DNA of 64,000 nt from Perkinsus chesapeaki (lineage: Eukaryota > Perkinsozoa > Perkinsida > Perkinsidae). Both the position numbers and the translations under genes were made by a program. Positions 30,498-41,308 of this stretch are shown here, piece by piece (position 1 is the stretch's first letter; every line of letters begins with the position of its first letter). Under the pieces are notes generated by a model. It worked only from the letters and a program-made list of their open reading frames with translations. It searched no databases and had not been told where the DNA came from. The stretch lies in the NCBI GenBank assembly GCA_013115145.1, contig JAAPAO010000028.1, positions 59,580-123,579 on the forward strand, given 5' to 3'.

Positions 30498-30567
30498 TCC
30501 TGTTGCAGAACCATCGACGATACTAGTGCGTGCAAGGATACCACTCTCAGGAGGGTGAACTACTACC
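30498..30567 (+). repeat. Dispersed repeat, copy 1
   Basis: Begins TCCTGTTGCAGAACCATCGA and ends with CTCTCAGGAGGGTGAACTAC. Both blocks recur in the same order at 33848-33943 with a different spacer. Confidence 0.7.
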
Positions 30568-31407
30568 CAGTCATCCTTTTAGTTGTCAAAGAACATCAAC
30601 TAGTCCCATAATCTGGGACCCAGATGGTCCTGCTGGTGACCCAACCAGTAGTCTTGGTTAATTGCAAGTTATTCCGTCGGACCTTGCTATTCTGCTGCAA
30701 GTACAGGGTTACACAATTACTAACAAGCAATTAACAACATATTATTCATTATTAAATGCGCGTAAATATCACTCATTATTCTACACTTTGCTAACTCAAA
30801 GCTCTGATATAGAAGTCACTACACATTATACGTATCTTTATCAACAGCGTATGACAGTCCTACTACTACTACTATTACCACATCCGGCTATTACTATACT
30901 CAATCTACATGCAAGGTTATTCATTCTGCGTCAGAGTCGGCGGGAAATTGTACATGCGTGTAGAGGTAAATCCCCTTGCGAGAGTAAGCTAAGTAAGAAG
31001 AAGCCTTTTTAGAGTCTACATGGATATCCACAATGTAGACATGCTTGTGGCCTTATGCTTGTCCATATGAACGCATTGCACCTATCTGCAATAATGTATC
31101 TTATGGAAAAGTGAAACACCGTACGTACGAACACAGAGCTGTGGGCCAGCCGGCAGCAATAGGGTGACATGATGTATCATAGTATTATACTATTATTATG
31201 ATGGTATGTGTTATTATCAGGTGCCAGTAGATTACCTATACTGTCAAATTGACAGTGTCAATTGTGTACTAGCGCTAGGTCGTCTTGTCTTATCGACTCG
31301 ATAATATCGAGCTATTCTTCAATATTATCCCGCTCATTCGGGAGTGCTGAACTACCCTTGGAGGCATCTCGGCCTCCAAGAGATGCCAGGTCTCCATCAG
31401 ATGCCTC

Positions 31408-31724
31408 CAGGGTGGCCGGTGGAAAGAAAAATAGCGATTCTTTTTTTCATCCTATTTTTCTTTCCGAGAAAGGAGCGGGTTCGATCCCTGGCAGGGTCAT
31501 ATAAAAGGTAGCTATTTGTATGGTTTCTTCTCAACCTCGTGGATAGTAGATCCGTGCTTAGCATTATGAACGTATTGCGGTATTTGTAAGAGCCTTCCTA
31601 TGTCCTATGCCTCTTGTTTTCGGAGTGGCTGTTTTTCCTATTTTTCCGAGGAAAAATAGACATTCGTTCTTTCGGAAAAAGAGGAATTCTTTCCGGAAGA
31701 AAGAATGAAAAACCGGCCACCCTG
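31408..31724. mobile_element. MITE-like element with 13-bp terminal inverted repeats
   Basis: Left end CAGGGTGGCCGGT (31408-31420), right end ACCGGCCACCCTG (31712-31724), perfect inverted repeats 317 bp apart. Inside are a 14-bp-arm hairpin (GGAAAGAAAAATAG with CTATTTTTCTTTCC, 31421-31465), a second hairpin near 31638-31660, and a perfect B box GGTTCGATCCC at 31478-31488. I see no matching target-site duplication and no transposase ORF, so the class is unknown. Confidence 0.5.
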
Positions 31725-32423
31725 CAGCTCGCGTTCTACAGGGGGCTAAAATGCATAGCAATGAATTAATTCGCATATTTATTCCATCTTAATGTCATTA
31801 ATACGGTCGGTATAGTTAACGTCAATCAGCCCGTGATATTCTAATTTCATTTCTGATTGACATCCATTTGTACCTAGGCCCTTAGGGCGCCTTAACATAA
31901 CCATTACCTTCGATGATGCCTCATGATCAAAATACGAACGCATGAAGCGTGCAAACCAAGCTTAGCACGCATGCCCCGCAGGCAATGCCAGGAAGAATCG
32001 AAACCACGATGAAACCTTCCTTCTATAGCACAGTGAATCTCAAAGGTTGAGAATGAAGTTTGGTGCATATTTCAGCTAAACTCTGGTAATATATCCAATC
32101 CATAATCCCCGAGTGGTTTGTCCTTATTCAATTCCACTACTATGGCCGTTCGCGACACGTACGGCCGGTGTTCTTCCTTGAATACTGCTGTAAAGCCCAA
32201 CGCTAAAGGGAACTCGGATATCCGATTTTACTCTCAACATTCAATCATGCTTTTCAAAGCTGCCGCTGGTCTGATATGCATTGGTTTCCTTCCTACGGTT
32301 GTCGCTCAGAGAAGCATCCGCGAATGACCAACACAGTGCTTGAGCACTAAACAAAGTCCATGCGCCTATTTGCCGAGGACTTCTCCAGTATACTTCCAGT
32401 ATTCTCTAGTATAAGTAGTAGGC

Positions 32424-32975
32424 ATGAAGTTTGACTCGAATCCGCCTGGGCTCATAGGTTCGCAAGTGTTTAATCTATCCTTCGACTCTGGTAAACAAAA
32501 CCCGAAGACTGCGACCTTGAAGACGAGCGATTCGGCTACCCTAATGGTCTCAATGAACGAGAATGTTACAGTCTACATAGACATAGACTCGCAAGGAGAA
32601 TTTACTAATGCCACTGCTAACGGCCAGGCTCATATAGATTGGCCACTCGGTATAAATCCCCATTTAAAGATAGGATCCGTGAGGAAAACTGTATCTGGAG
32701 TGAGGCACGCTTTCACTGAGCATGTCTCTATGTACTTCACTGGCCGTGGCCGTAGCGGTTTTGTAGTCCACGAGAAGATGTTCATCGCTGATGAAGATTT
32801 GGGGATCAATGCCGAGGTCAGGTTCCAATTCGCACTTTTCTGCTGGGATCAAGGACCAAAGAAGTTATGGCAGCTTGGATCATATGTAGTTGTCAGCGCC
32901 AATTGGACAGAGGATGGTATGGATAAGACTTTCTATGATAGGAATGGGTCCAGTGGGGTTCTATTGGTTCCGTGA
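32424..32975 (+). CDS. Orphan protein with N-glycosylation sites, possibly secreted
   Basis: 183 codons from MKFDSNPPGLIGSQVFNLSF to YDRNGSSGVLLVP. Six N-x-S/T sequons (NLS, NVT, NAT, NWT and NGS among them) and a beta-rich, helix-poor pattern suggest an extracellular or lumenal protein. No signal peptide is in this exon. A signal-like MLFKAAAGLICIGFLPTVVA lies about 170 bp upstream (32249), but I could not find splice sites joining the two with the whole signal kept. No known family is recognised; it could be a member of a lineage-specific secreted family. Confidence 0.45.
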   Translation: MKFDSNPPGLIGSQVFNLSFDSGKQNPKTATLKTSDSATLMVSMNENVTVYIDIDSQGEFTNATANGQAHIDWPLGINPHLKIGSVRKTVSGVRHAFTEHVSMYFTGRGRSGFVVHEKMFIADEDLGINAEVRFQFALFCWDQGPKKLWQLGSYVVVSANWTEDGMDKTFYDRNGSSGVLLVP

Positions 32976-35401
32976 TAACCAGCCCTTTTGATATTCTAAT
33001 ATTGTCCATCACGCTGTGAACCAACTTGACTTGCTTCTGTTTTCTCACTAGTTTTCCCATTGATTCGAGCATTGGCCCATAATACTCTTTTTCATTCTAC
33101 TTGTCAATCAGCGCACTCTGCTCACTTCAAGAATATTGGTTGTGTTAATAGTAATACGGATGGCTAACCCTAGAGATCAACTACAGTATACACTATAGAG
33201 ATCAACTTCAGCTCACCATTAACAGACTGGCCAGGCGTCGATGTAAACGATTTATTGACCTATAATAAAAATGAAGTTACGAGTGAGAAATCAGACACTT
33301 GTGGGGTCGAAGGGAGAAAGCCTTTCTCCCTTCTCAGAAAGGAGCGGCTGAAACGAAATGAAAGGTTCCAAGAAGGAGAATGAGTTCACTAGGGGAACGG
33401 AAATGAAGTTCTCAATAATACTGAGTCAGGCGAACTTGAAAGTCCCCGAGCGGGTCGATAGTTCCAAGCTCGGATTTGAAAGTGCTGTTACCTTCTAACC
33501 CAGTTCTATTACTTCGAAGAAGTTGAACTTCCACAGGACGTTCAGTGAGCTTGAAAGTCTGGCGGCCAAGTTTATAAAAATTATCATAGAGTCATGGTAC
33601 ACCAACTCATGCACAAGGATGAATCATCATAGATCTTTTGATACTGCAAAGCTTGCAGTGCACACTGGTCAAATTGATCACGACCACTCTTCCTCCTTAA
33701 CCGCCGCTTAATCTCTTAGAGAGGTCAACGGCCAATGACCGTCGGCCATCCAAGACTCCAAAGAGCTTCGGTCCAGACCCAGCTTCCGAGGTCGCCGTCT
33801 TCAAGGCGCTGCTGATGCTTCAGGTCCGATTCTCGAACTCCTTGCACTCCTGTTGCAGAACCATCGAATATTTCACTGGTACGTTGATTACTGGTACGTT
33901 CATTCTTCAAGAATACCGCTCTCAGGAGGGCAAACTACTACCGGGCAGGGTATCCGATATCCGTGGTTTCCCCAAATTTGGCGCCAATTTCCCAATTTCT
34001 GCATTCGACTAAATTTCCGTTTATTGCGAAGAAAAAGTTAGGAAATCTCGATCGAAGATCCTATTCTGTCCTTATGACATAAGGCTTGAGTTCCTTCAGG
34101 GCAAAGTGGAGCTGCGCAATCCTGTCAATCTCCAAGTGCGCACATGGATGCTTTAAGAATGAAGCTTCTTCATCAAAGGGAAAACTGCGCCAGTAAAATC
34201 GATGGTTGGTCGAACCCACTGGGTCACATGAGTAAAAATGTGTATCACACTGTGTGAAGGTAGCGGGTGTGGTGGGAGGAGGTAGTCAGCCTCTCTTCCG
34301 AGGCAGTTGGAAAAGTAGTTGGAAGAGTAACTGATTAGAAAAGAGGTTGGGAAGCTTGGTGGTCATGATGGTCGCTGAGAATAGTTGAAGTGTGTGTGGA
34401 GGCTGCGTTTATGGTCAGAATGACCAGGTCAGCGAGGAACGTTGGTGATAGCTGCGATGACAGGCAGGGTTATTGCAACAGTAACTAGTTGCAAGTCGCA
34501 ACTTGTGGGGCGGTAGTCGATACACGGGCCGTTGTCATTTTCGCTACTAGATGCCGTATTCTGTAGCCATAGCTAGCTATTAGCTTCGCTTATAGCTAAC
34601 CTTGCCGACGTGAGCCTCGAGGGGGTGATAGTCTCGATGGCGGCTGTCAAGTCCTTAGCTGTAGGGCGATCATCAGATCTTCCTTCAGTAGCCTCTATCT
34701 CTCACCGCGAAAGCCAACACTAAGGGTGTCATATCAATGTCATTATAATACAATATGATGTGACCCGGTTGTAGCCTCATGGGGCTCGCATATTGCGTGC
34801 AGAGGGCAACATCACATAAGAGAAGTATTGGCTAGCTCAATACGATGTCCTTGCATGGTCTTGACAAGATCAGCTTCCACTTGGTTATCCCCTCGATCTC
34901 GGTATTCGACGAAACGGGTACATCCCTGGTAAGATTTGATTCGCATTGGTGGTCTATTATAGCAGCTTTAATATAGCTTTGCTGATGTACTATCTGTGGT
35001 ATAGCTCGGGCAGCCAGCTGGTTGTGGCAGCTTCTCACAGGCTCAATTCACAGTGCACTCCTGTAGAAATAACGTGGTTGTGACTTCTTCTTTCGAAGTT
35101 TTTTCCTCGTGCTCTTACTGTATGCTTGTGGTGCGGACTGGAGAGTGGTATCATGTCTCGACCACGCCAAGTACCAACAGTGTGTGACGCGGAAATTCGT
35201 CTTGGTACACTAATAAGCTGAACCGCGTACTAAGCTTAGACATCTTTATCGATACCGATTGTTACAAGACTTTCGTGGATTGTCGGCAACTGGTGAACTC
35301 CTACAATTTAGTAGTGTGAGGAACTGCCATTGTGTGGCATCTTTTACTTCATCTTGATTAATTATTGAGTCCCTTCTTCAGCTCAGTCCTCCTCATTTCA
35401 T
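32976..35401. other. Gene-poor region
   Basis: No gene is recognised. It holds copy 2 of the dispersed repeat and several short hairpins (for example GAGAAAGCCTTTCTC near 33315). ORFs of 60-68 codons on both strands look random. Confidence 0.5.
33848..33943 (+). repeat. Dispersed repeat, copy 2
   Basis: Shares the exact 20-mer TCCTGTTGCAGAACCATCGA and the CGCTCTCAGGAGGGCAAACT block with 30498-30567. Its spacer is longer and contains two copies of CTGGTACGTT. Confidence 0.7.
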
Positions 35402-35923
35402 ATGGCAATTTTTCGCCACTTCTTCATCTGCATTGTTATGTATGGTGCAGTTTGTAGTTCAGACGAAGAACCAACTGAAGACCCGTCGTGGATCCCACCA
35501 AACTTTTATGGTACCTACTGCTTTCGCTGGGACAACTTCAAACGGCCTCTCACTGGTGTCGTATACCTCCAGTTTACGACGAAAGAAGTCTCGTTGATTG
35601 ATTTCAACCTTACCTACTTCAGACCTGCTGGGCGTGGTATTCAGAGGACTGCTGTTCGCGACGTCCCCTTCATCTTCTATGACCGAGGCGTGAGCCTTGG
35701 AGTACAGTTGAACTTGACTGAGTCTTCGAGAAAATCGATGCGATCGCTTATTACATCTACTGGTCTGGATAAGGTCTTGCTGCCACACATGTTCGAAGAT
35801 GAAACCAAGGTCCTTAAGGCCTTTTCTTCGTATGGGCACTGGTACCTATCATTTGTATTTGTACACTTCTTCTCTTTGCAAGCATGGAAGAAGGATCTAT
35901 CTTATTGTGATACTTACTTCTAA
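35402..35923 (+). CDS. Orphan secreted protein
   Basis: 173 codons. The N-terminus MAIFRHFFICIVMYGAVCSS is a typical signal peptide with a likely cleavage after VCS. The mature part starts DEEPTEDPSWIPPNFYGTYC and includes FNLTYFRPAGRGIQRTAV and NLTESS, with two sequons and few helices. No family is recognised. An overlapping frame (35799-36248) continues without stop and might be joined by an unseen intron or frameshift, extending the protein. It lies alone in the repeat-rich segment, as expected for lineage-specific surface or secreted genes. Confidence 0.5.
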   Translation: MAIFRHFFICIVMYGAVCSSDEEPTEDPSWIPPNFYGTYCFRWDNFKRPLTGVVYLQFTTKEVSLIDFNLTYFRPAGRGIQRTAVRDVPFIFYDRGVSLGVQLNLTESSRKSMRSLITSTGLDKVLLPHMFEDETKVLKAFSSYGHWYLSFVFVHFFSLQAWKKDLSYCDTYF

Positions 35924-36393
35924 GCTCGAATGGGATGTCTCGCAATGGTCCGACTATTATGGTCGCTCTACCTTGAACCCACACTCCTCGCCAAGCGAAG
36001 GCTTAGCTGCGAAGTGTTCCCATCATTATTCAACTCTATTAGCTGCGATTGAACGAATAGACCAATATGTGGTGCCTATATTAATCTTGGTGTGCCAGGA
36101 TTCCGATCTTGCTTTCACTTCGCATTATTGGATCGCACTTGGATCATTTCTTTACTTGTACTCGCTTGCTCTTCCCATGAAAGATGGAGAGCACGAGGTA
36201 CATAGATTGGTAAGGAATGTGCCTTTTATTGGTGCATTGAAAAGATAGTGTTGAGTTACCTTTGACATCATCCAAGGGATATAGATTGGAGAACATGCTG
36301 AAAACACATCGCGGACTTTTTTGACCTCAGAGTAACAGCATTTAGTACCAATTCGCGTCTGAGTAACAGCTGAGTAACCTTAATAGCATCGCC

Positions 36394-36416
36394 AACAGTA
36401 TCGAATCGATACTGTT
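36394..36416. repeat. Short palindrome
   Basis: AACAGTATCG-AAT-CGATACTGTT: ten-base perfect arms with a 3-nt centre. Confidence 0.9.
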
Positions 36417-38571
36417 GACGGTTAGGTGTCCCGCCCAACGGTCACAAGCCATCGGTTATTGAGAGAACAATCGGGTGTGATACTGCAATGTACAACCGAT
36501 CGCTGCAACGACTGGTCGATTACAGCCGCGTTCCCACTGGTCTAGCCGAAACCTACACCCGTGGTGCCTCTGGGTTCTAACCAAAAGATCCGCAGAAGGA
36601 ATACCCCCTGAATTACCATCAACATGGTCAGGCTCCTTGTAAGCCTCAGCAAGATTGCATAGTCAGTGACAGTTCGTCACGATTGATCCTTTAACCCGGA
36701 ATCTTAGCCTTTAAGAAATTGCCGTAATTGGTCGAATTCAGGTCGAATTGATCGAATTGGTCGAATTGATGAACATCGGGCAAGGTTCAGCTGTGCAACA
36801 ATATTATGTGATTTTAGGTTCCATTCCTAACTACCTTGAACTCAAGGCGAGGGCAGCTGTTGGATAAATAAATTTGGACAGACGGGGGACTTCTTGGCTG
36901 GCAACTTTCCTAGAACACTCGAGGGGGTTTTCGCACCATTTGCTGGGCGGAAAACCAAGGGCTTTACAAGATAACGTACCTAATGCACGCGCACCCATCT
37001 CGGGTCAGGGCTTGCCAGGCTGGCATTGCCAGCACCAAGCAACAAATGAACCATAAGAATAGAAGATAATAGGCTCTGTTGAACAGAGATGCTTCGTTAG
37101 CAACTACAAACGTCTATTCGTACAAAGAGTAAACAAAAAAGCCCATACCAATGAAAGTCAGGGCCAAAATCTGGTCGCTCAGTGAGTGTCATTCACCCGA
37201 ATGGTGAGCTCGGCTCCAGGGGATCAGAACACTCAAGGAGCACGTGGGCTTGTCGGGGGCTATTCCTCGGCAACACAATTACACCTGCACTTCCACCCTT
37301 CGCCGCTACAAACACATTTAGCCAGGGGATCTCTTTCACAGGGGACGCAGAATGACGCAAGCTGGCCTCGACAATCCCAGAAATCGTTGCCGGCCAGACA
37401 CGTAGCGGCTGCCAGGAACATGAGCTCGACGATGCGCATGAATCGCTGATCGACTAATAATAATAACACCTGAAGTGAGGCATTCATACAACATAAAATT
37501 AAGAGGGCGAAGAACTAATTGATCACGTCCAGACAGCATCAGTCTAATGCTATCTGAGCAGACTCGGACGTTCGGAATCTGAGCCTCGGAACACGGACCT
37601 CGGATGACTTAGCACTACGATGGAGTTCATCATCGGATGAACACGGGCGTGCTGTGACCGTGACAGCATTGCCAGGCGTACTCCCCCGACTTCCCCATGT
37701 TTCACTTAGTTCAGGTCATACTTCTGGTACTAAGACACTCGGGAGTCGAAGGCGAGCGTGCGTAGCTCAGTCTGGACCGGCGCTTACCCCAAAGACTACT
37801 AGAAGTTTTACTAATTCACTCGAAGGCCCTTCGACGGGAGGGCATTTGCGAACCCGCTAACTCTTCGATTCGAGAGCCGAGGCACGAAAATCTCGACCAA
37901 TACTCGAACTAATAGCGCCTCTTTTTAGAAACCTGCCACTCGAACAATCGTGACCCCACGTTGCGCTGCAAAACGTTACCTTCCTTGTTCGGCTGGTCGC
38001 GCCTCGTACGTTAGCCGTTATTCCTTTCTCGCTCGCCAGTTAGAATGTTCACCTATGTATAACGGTTCTGGAACGGTCCCGTTCTAAAGACCTCAGCCTT
38101 TTGAGTAATTATAACTATTGATTGTACTCAACCATTAATCATGCCTAAGGATCACGCTGAACATGTTGAGATTACTAGTTCGGGGGTTCTAGCAGGGATT
38201 AGCCTACCAGGGCCACTCTCACCGTAGCTCTCGCTATTCGGGTGTCTAGGCTATGGATTCTCGGAAGGAGACCTGGAGCGAATAGCTTCACTGTTGACAT
38301 GAGCTCAACTCAATAACAGCGACACACGGGAGGAATCATTACTGGCTCAGTACTGAATGTGACACACAACGGCTTCGTGTGTGCGTACACAGGAGGCTGA
38401 GCGCATAAGCTCAACGGCTTTTCTCAACCAGCCCGTTTATGTCAACGACAGGCACAAAGAGTTAACCAGTTGATCTCCGCGCAAAATAGCAACTATGTGG
38501 CACTTTTACCAACCTGAATACACCTAACTACCGTGGTGAGTGATATTTATGTTACATGTATAAATGTTAAT

Positions 38572-38598
38572 GTATTGTCGCTCCGCAAGCGACAATAC
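38572..38598. repeat. Hairpin with 11-bp arms
   Basis: GTATTGTCGCT and AGCGACAATAC separated by CCGCA. There is no T-run beside it, so a Pol III or rho-independent type terminator is not implied. Confidence 0.9.
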
Positions 38599-39765
38599 TT
38601 TGTATGATACATATGTGGCTCCAAACTAGCTGGATGTTGTAGACTACAACCGTTATTACACACAGTGTGCAACAGACTACAACTTTAATTTCTGGAACAC
38701 AGCGGTTCTTTGGGAGTATCTTCCTATATTTACTCAGAAATTCAAGATCGCATTCATTGCCTGCTATAAATGCAACAATGAGTTAATTCTAAAGTAGTTT
38801 GATTTACGTCTTGGCGTATATAACAGAAGACATCTTTGCAGCTCAAATAGCATGCGTTAAACGCATTGCGTTTTGCATTTAACTGTTGGGGCAGAGGAGC
38901 TTAGCTTAGCCAATATATCCTATGAACCTCTCCATCAAGGTAGTCCTGCACTCTCAGGACCCTGAGACAGCAACACGGCGTGACGACAGTGTCGTCTCAG
39001 ACAACTTGCCTGATAACCATGTCTTCGCAGTCATGTTCGATAATCCAGTTGGGTTCCATGCGCATTTGTTATGTTGTGTGTTTAACGGGCGAGTCGCTGC
39101 GAAATTCAACTCGTACTTTTGTGCATACAATGGAAGTTAATCGAAGAAATCCTCCATTACCGAATACCTGGTCATCGGCCCACTTCGAAGGACGACCTTA
39201 TACTGCCAGGCGTAGTGTCGACAAAACGCCTTTTGCAGCGGTGGATGCTTCGCACTGATCTCTCTTAGCCTATTCTCCGACGTTCAGTGGTGTGGCACAA
39301 TCTGGGTGGTTTGGAAGGGGGCCCGCTCCTCCCTTCACAGCCCGAAACGTAGGAAGATAGCTGCATGCAGCTTATTTTAACTGTCAGTCCGAGCCTGGCT
39401 ACTCGTTGAATCCTGTTACTGCATTCTCTTTGGGACCAATCAACGGGCGTCAATTCAGAAGTAGCATTATTTTAGGCAGGAGTCAGACCTCAAATGCTTC
39501 AGCAGGCAGTGCGTTGGAGCTGTCAGGGAGTGACACTCGAGGCTGTCCCTCATCAAGAAGCCTACTATCGCCCATGCCCACGTTCGCTTTGGCGCCACCG
39601 TTCAGTGGTTATGGTGGGAGCTCAACCGAGCGGGGCTTCAGTAATCCCCACCAGTTGAGCTCACCTCTCCTATCCAGCCGAACAAGCTATAGTCTCCCGC
39701 CTGCTATTCAGTACAGTCAGTAAGACCACTCGATTACAACGAGTAAGCTACTTTATAAAAGCTCA

Positions 39766-41308
39766 ATGCTGCACTTACCCCAAAATGCTGGCCGGCAACC
39801 GTACCAGCTCAAGACTGCTCAGAGCTACCTCCCGAACCTGAACCCACAGAAACTGCTGATAGACCTCTCTAATCGTCATGGTGTGGTGAGAGAAGGAGCC
39901 ATTCAGAAGGAGGGGATAGATACGCAGACGACCTATCTATACTCAGGTCGATCCCTCCACACCTGTTCGCATGGCAAAGCCCGTGACTAATGTTCTTGGT
40001 GGCTCCAAGAAAGTAGCTTGACTCTCTAATGCAGGTCCTTGTCTCTGTGATTAGCCGTCGGGCCAGCAATTGGTAGCGCCTCCAATCGTTTCCGTGGAGG
40101 AGGATCTTCCCACGATTCCAGAGGATACCTCAACAGATTATTCCGTCCCGATTCCGAAGTCAAACGGAACGTCCAACTTGTCGTACGAATCTTTTAGGTT
40201 CTATTCCCGGTTCCTCCAAACAACGGGCACCGAAGACCTCGTGAACGAGATCAACCGCCGGTTGCGTAAGCCATCGCACGCGGCATTTGTGCGCGGTCGC
40301 GTTTGCTCTACCATGCTTATGTGAAAGGCCCTAAGCAGGAATCATTGCTGTTACCATTGCTTGATAACTTCGTTCCATTCAGGCAAGATATCTGTGGGCA
40401 TCATAAGAACAGATCCCTCTCTACAGAAGGTGCGGATGTTTATTTTCGGTTAGTGACTAAGCTATAAAGTCTGCATTCAGGTTTCATCCAAAGAGTACAT
40501 GGACATCCTGGCGTTGTGCGAGCAAGCCTACCTCCTTGAAGGCGAGGTCGATTGTGCCAACTTGCTTCGAGATGTAAGATGAGCCCTCGGAGTCTCCTGT
40601 AGCGATACGAAATGTACCCCTATGGTGGTTGATGCAGGCCTGAAGCTTGCTTAGATTACGCTGCTGGGCCTTTGAAATAATGATAGTGCTTTGTTATAGG
40701 CCGAACCTATCCTAGAAGTGCTATTAGGTTCTATATGACCTAATTGATGCAAGGAAAAACGGCACGAGGTTCCGCATAGGCTCGACAATAGTCCGAGGAC
40801 GCCATGCTAACATCAACGAAGAGGCTTTGCTATCGTACGTGAACAAGTGTTTCATAGTTGAGAAATACATATCTCACTCCTCTTGCCCGCGGTCATTACT
40901 AGTACTAGCTTGTTGCATGGAGTATGTGCATGTTCTCAGATATATCAAAGAGCATGAGGGGGGTACCGTCCACGGATCACGGAATGTAACTCCATGTAAT
41001 CACCTCGATAGGCTGCTGATATCTGCGGTAAGTTCGTAGGGTCGAATCTTAGTGGCTTCACACCAGTAGATCAATGTATGGCGCATTGGAGTCTTACTCT
41101 TGGAAATCGAGCTTTTTATAATGTAAATACTACACTTTCGCCATTGATTTGCCTCCACTAAAGGCCCTTCAGTTTCATCTATATCCTTCAGCTCGGATTC
41201 CCTCTACGTTTTGATGAAGGAAGCGGAAGACTTATCGAGAATAGCCGCTTGCCAATGAAGATCGATAAACGTATGATACGAGCTTTGAGTGCTAGCTGTG
41301 GTCAATGA
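39766..41308 (+). CDS. Multi-exon orphan gene, function unknown
   Basis: Six exons join in one frame. MLHLPQNAGRQPYQLKTAQS..NLNPQKLLIDLSNRHGV is followed by QLVAPPIVSVEEDLPTIPED, YESFRFYSRFLQTTG, INRRLRKPSHAAFVRG, KISVGIIRTDPSLQK, VSSKEYMDILALCEQAYLLE, ANLLRD/VLYDLIDARKNGTR, GSTIVRGRHANINEEALLSY, VNKYIKEHEGGTVHGSRNV and LGFPLRFDEGSGRLIENSRL, then the stop. Introns (for example 39888-40058 and 40297-40381) have GT-AG ends, and every join keeps the frame open, which chance would rarely allow. I recognise no domain. The predicted protein is soluble and mixed alpha-helical. The start is tentative; Ser/Pro-rich coding sequence upstream (39480-39720) may belong to it. Confidence 0.45.

Larger units (their letters stand above)
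29358..32423. other. Gene-poor, simple-repeat-rich region
   Basis: The PUF 3' flank passes into ATT/AAT and CTG/CTA triplet tracts, then unique AT-rich sequence with no gene I can support. It includes a degenerate dispersed repeat (30498-30567) and an inverted-repeat element (31408-31724). Short ORFs at 30662 and 32118 are not convincing; the latter encodes a signal-peptide-like MLFKAAAGLICIGFLPTVVA upstream of the 32424 gene. Confidence 0.5.
35924..39765. other. Gene-poor region with hairpins
   Basis: No gene can be supported. Clear structures are hairpins at 36394-36416 and 38572-38598. Open frames at 37186, 38922 and 39406 (a Ser/Pro-rich 105-codon frame) may include upstream exons of the gene starting at 39766, but I could not find consistent splice joins. 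Confidence 0.45.

Noticed and set aside
34200-34230. GGGTTCGACC on the minus strand as another B box
   Set aside because: Deviates from GGTTCGANNCC in spacing and has no tRNA-like flanks.
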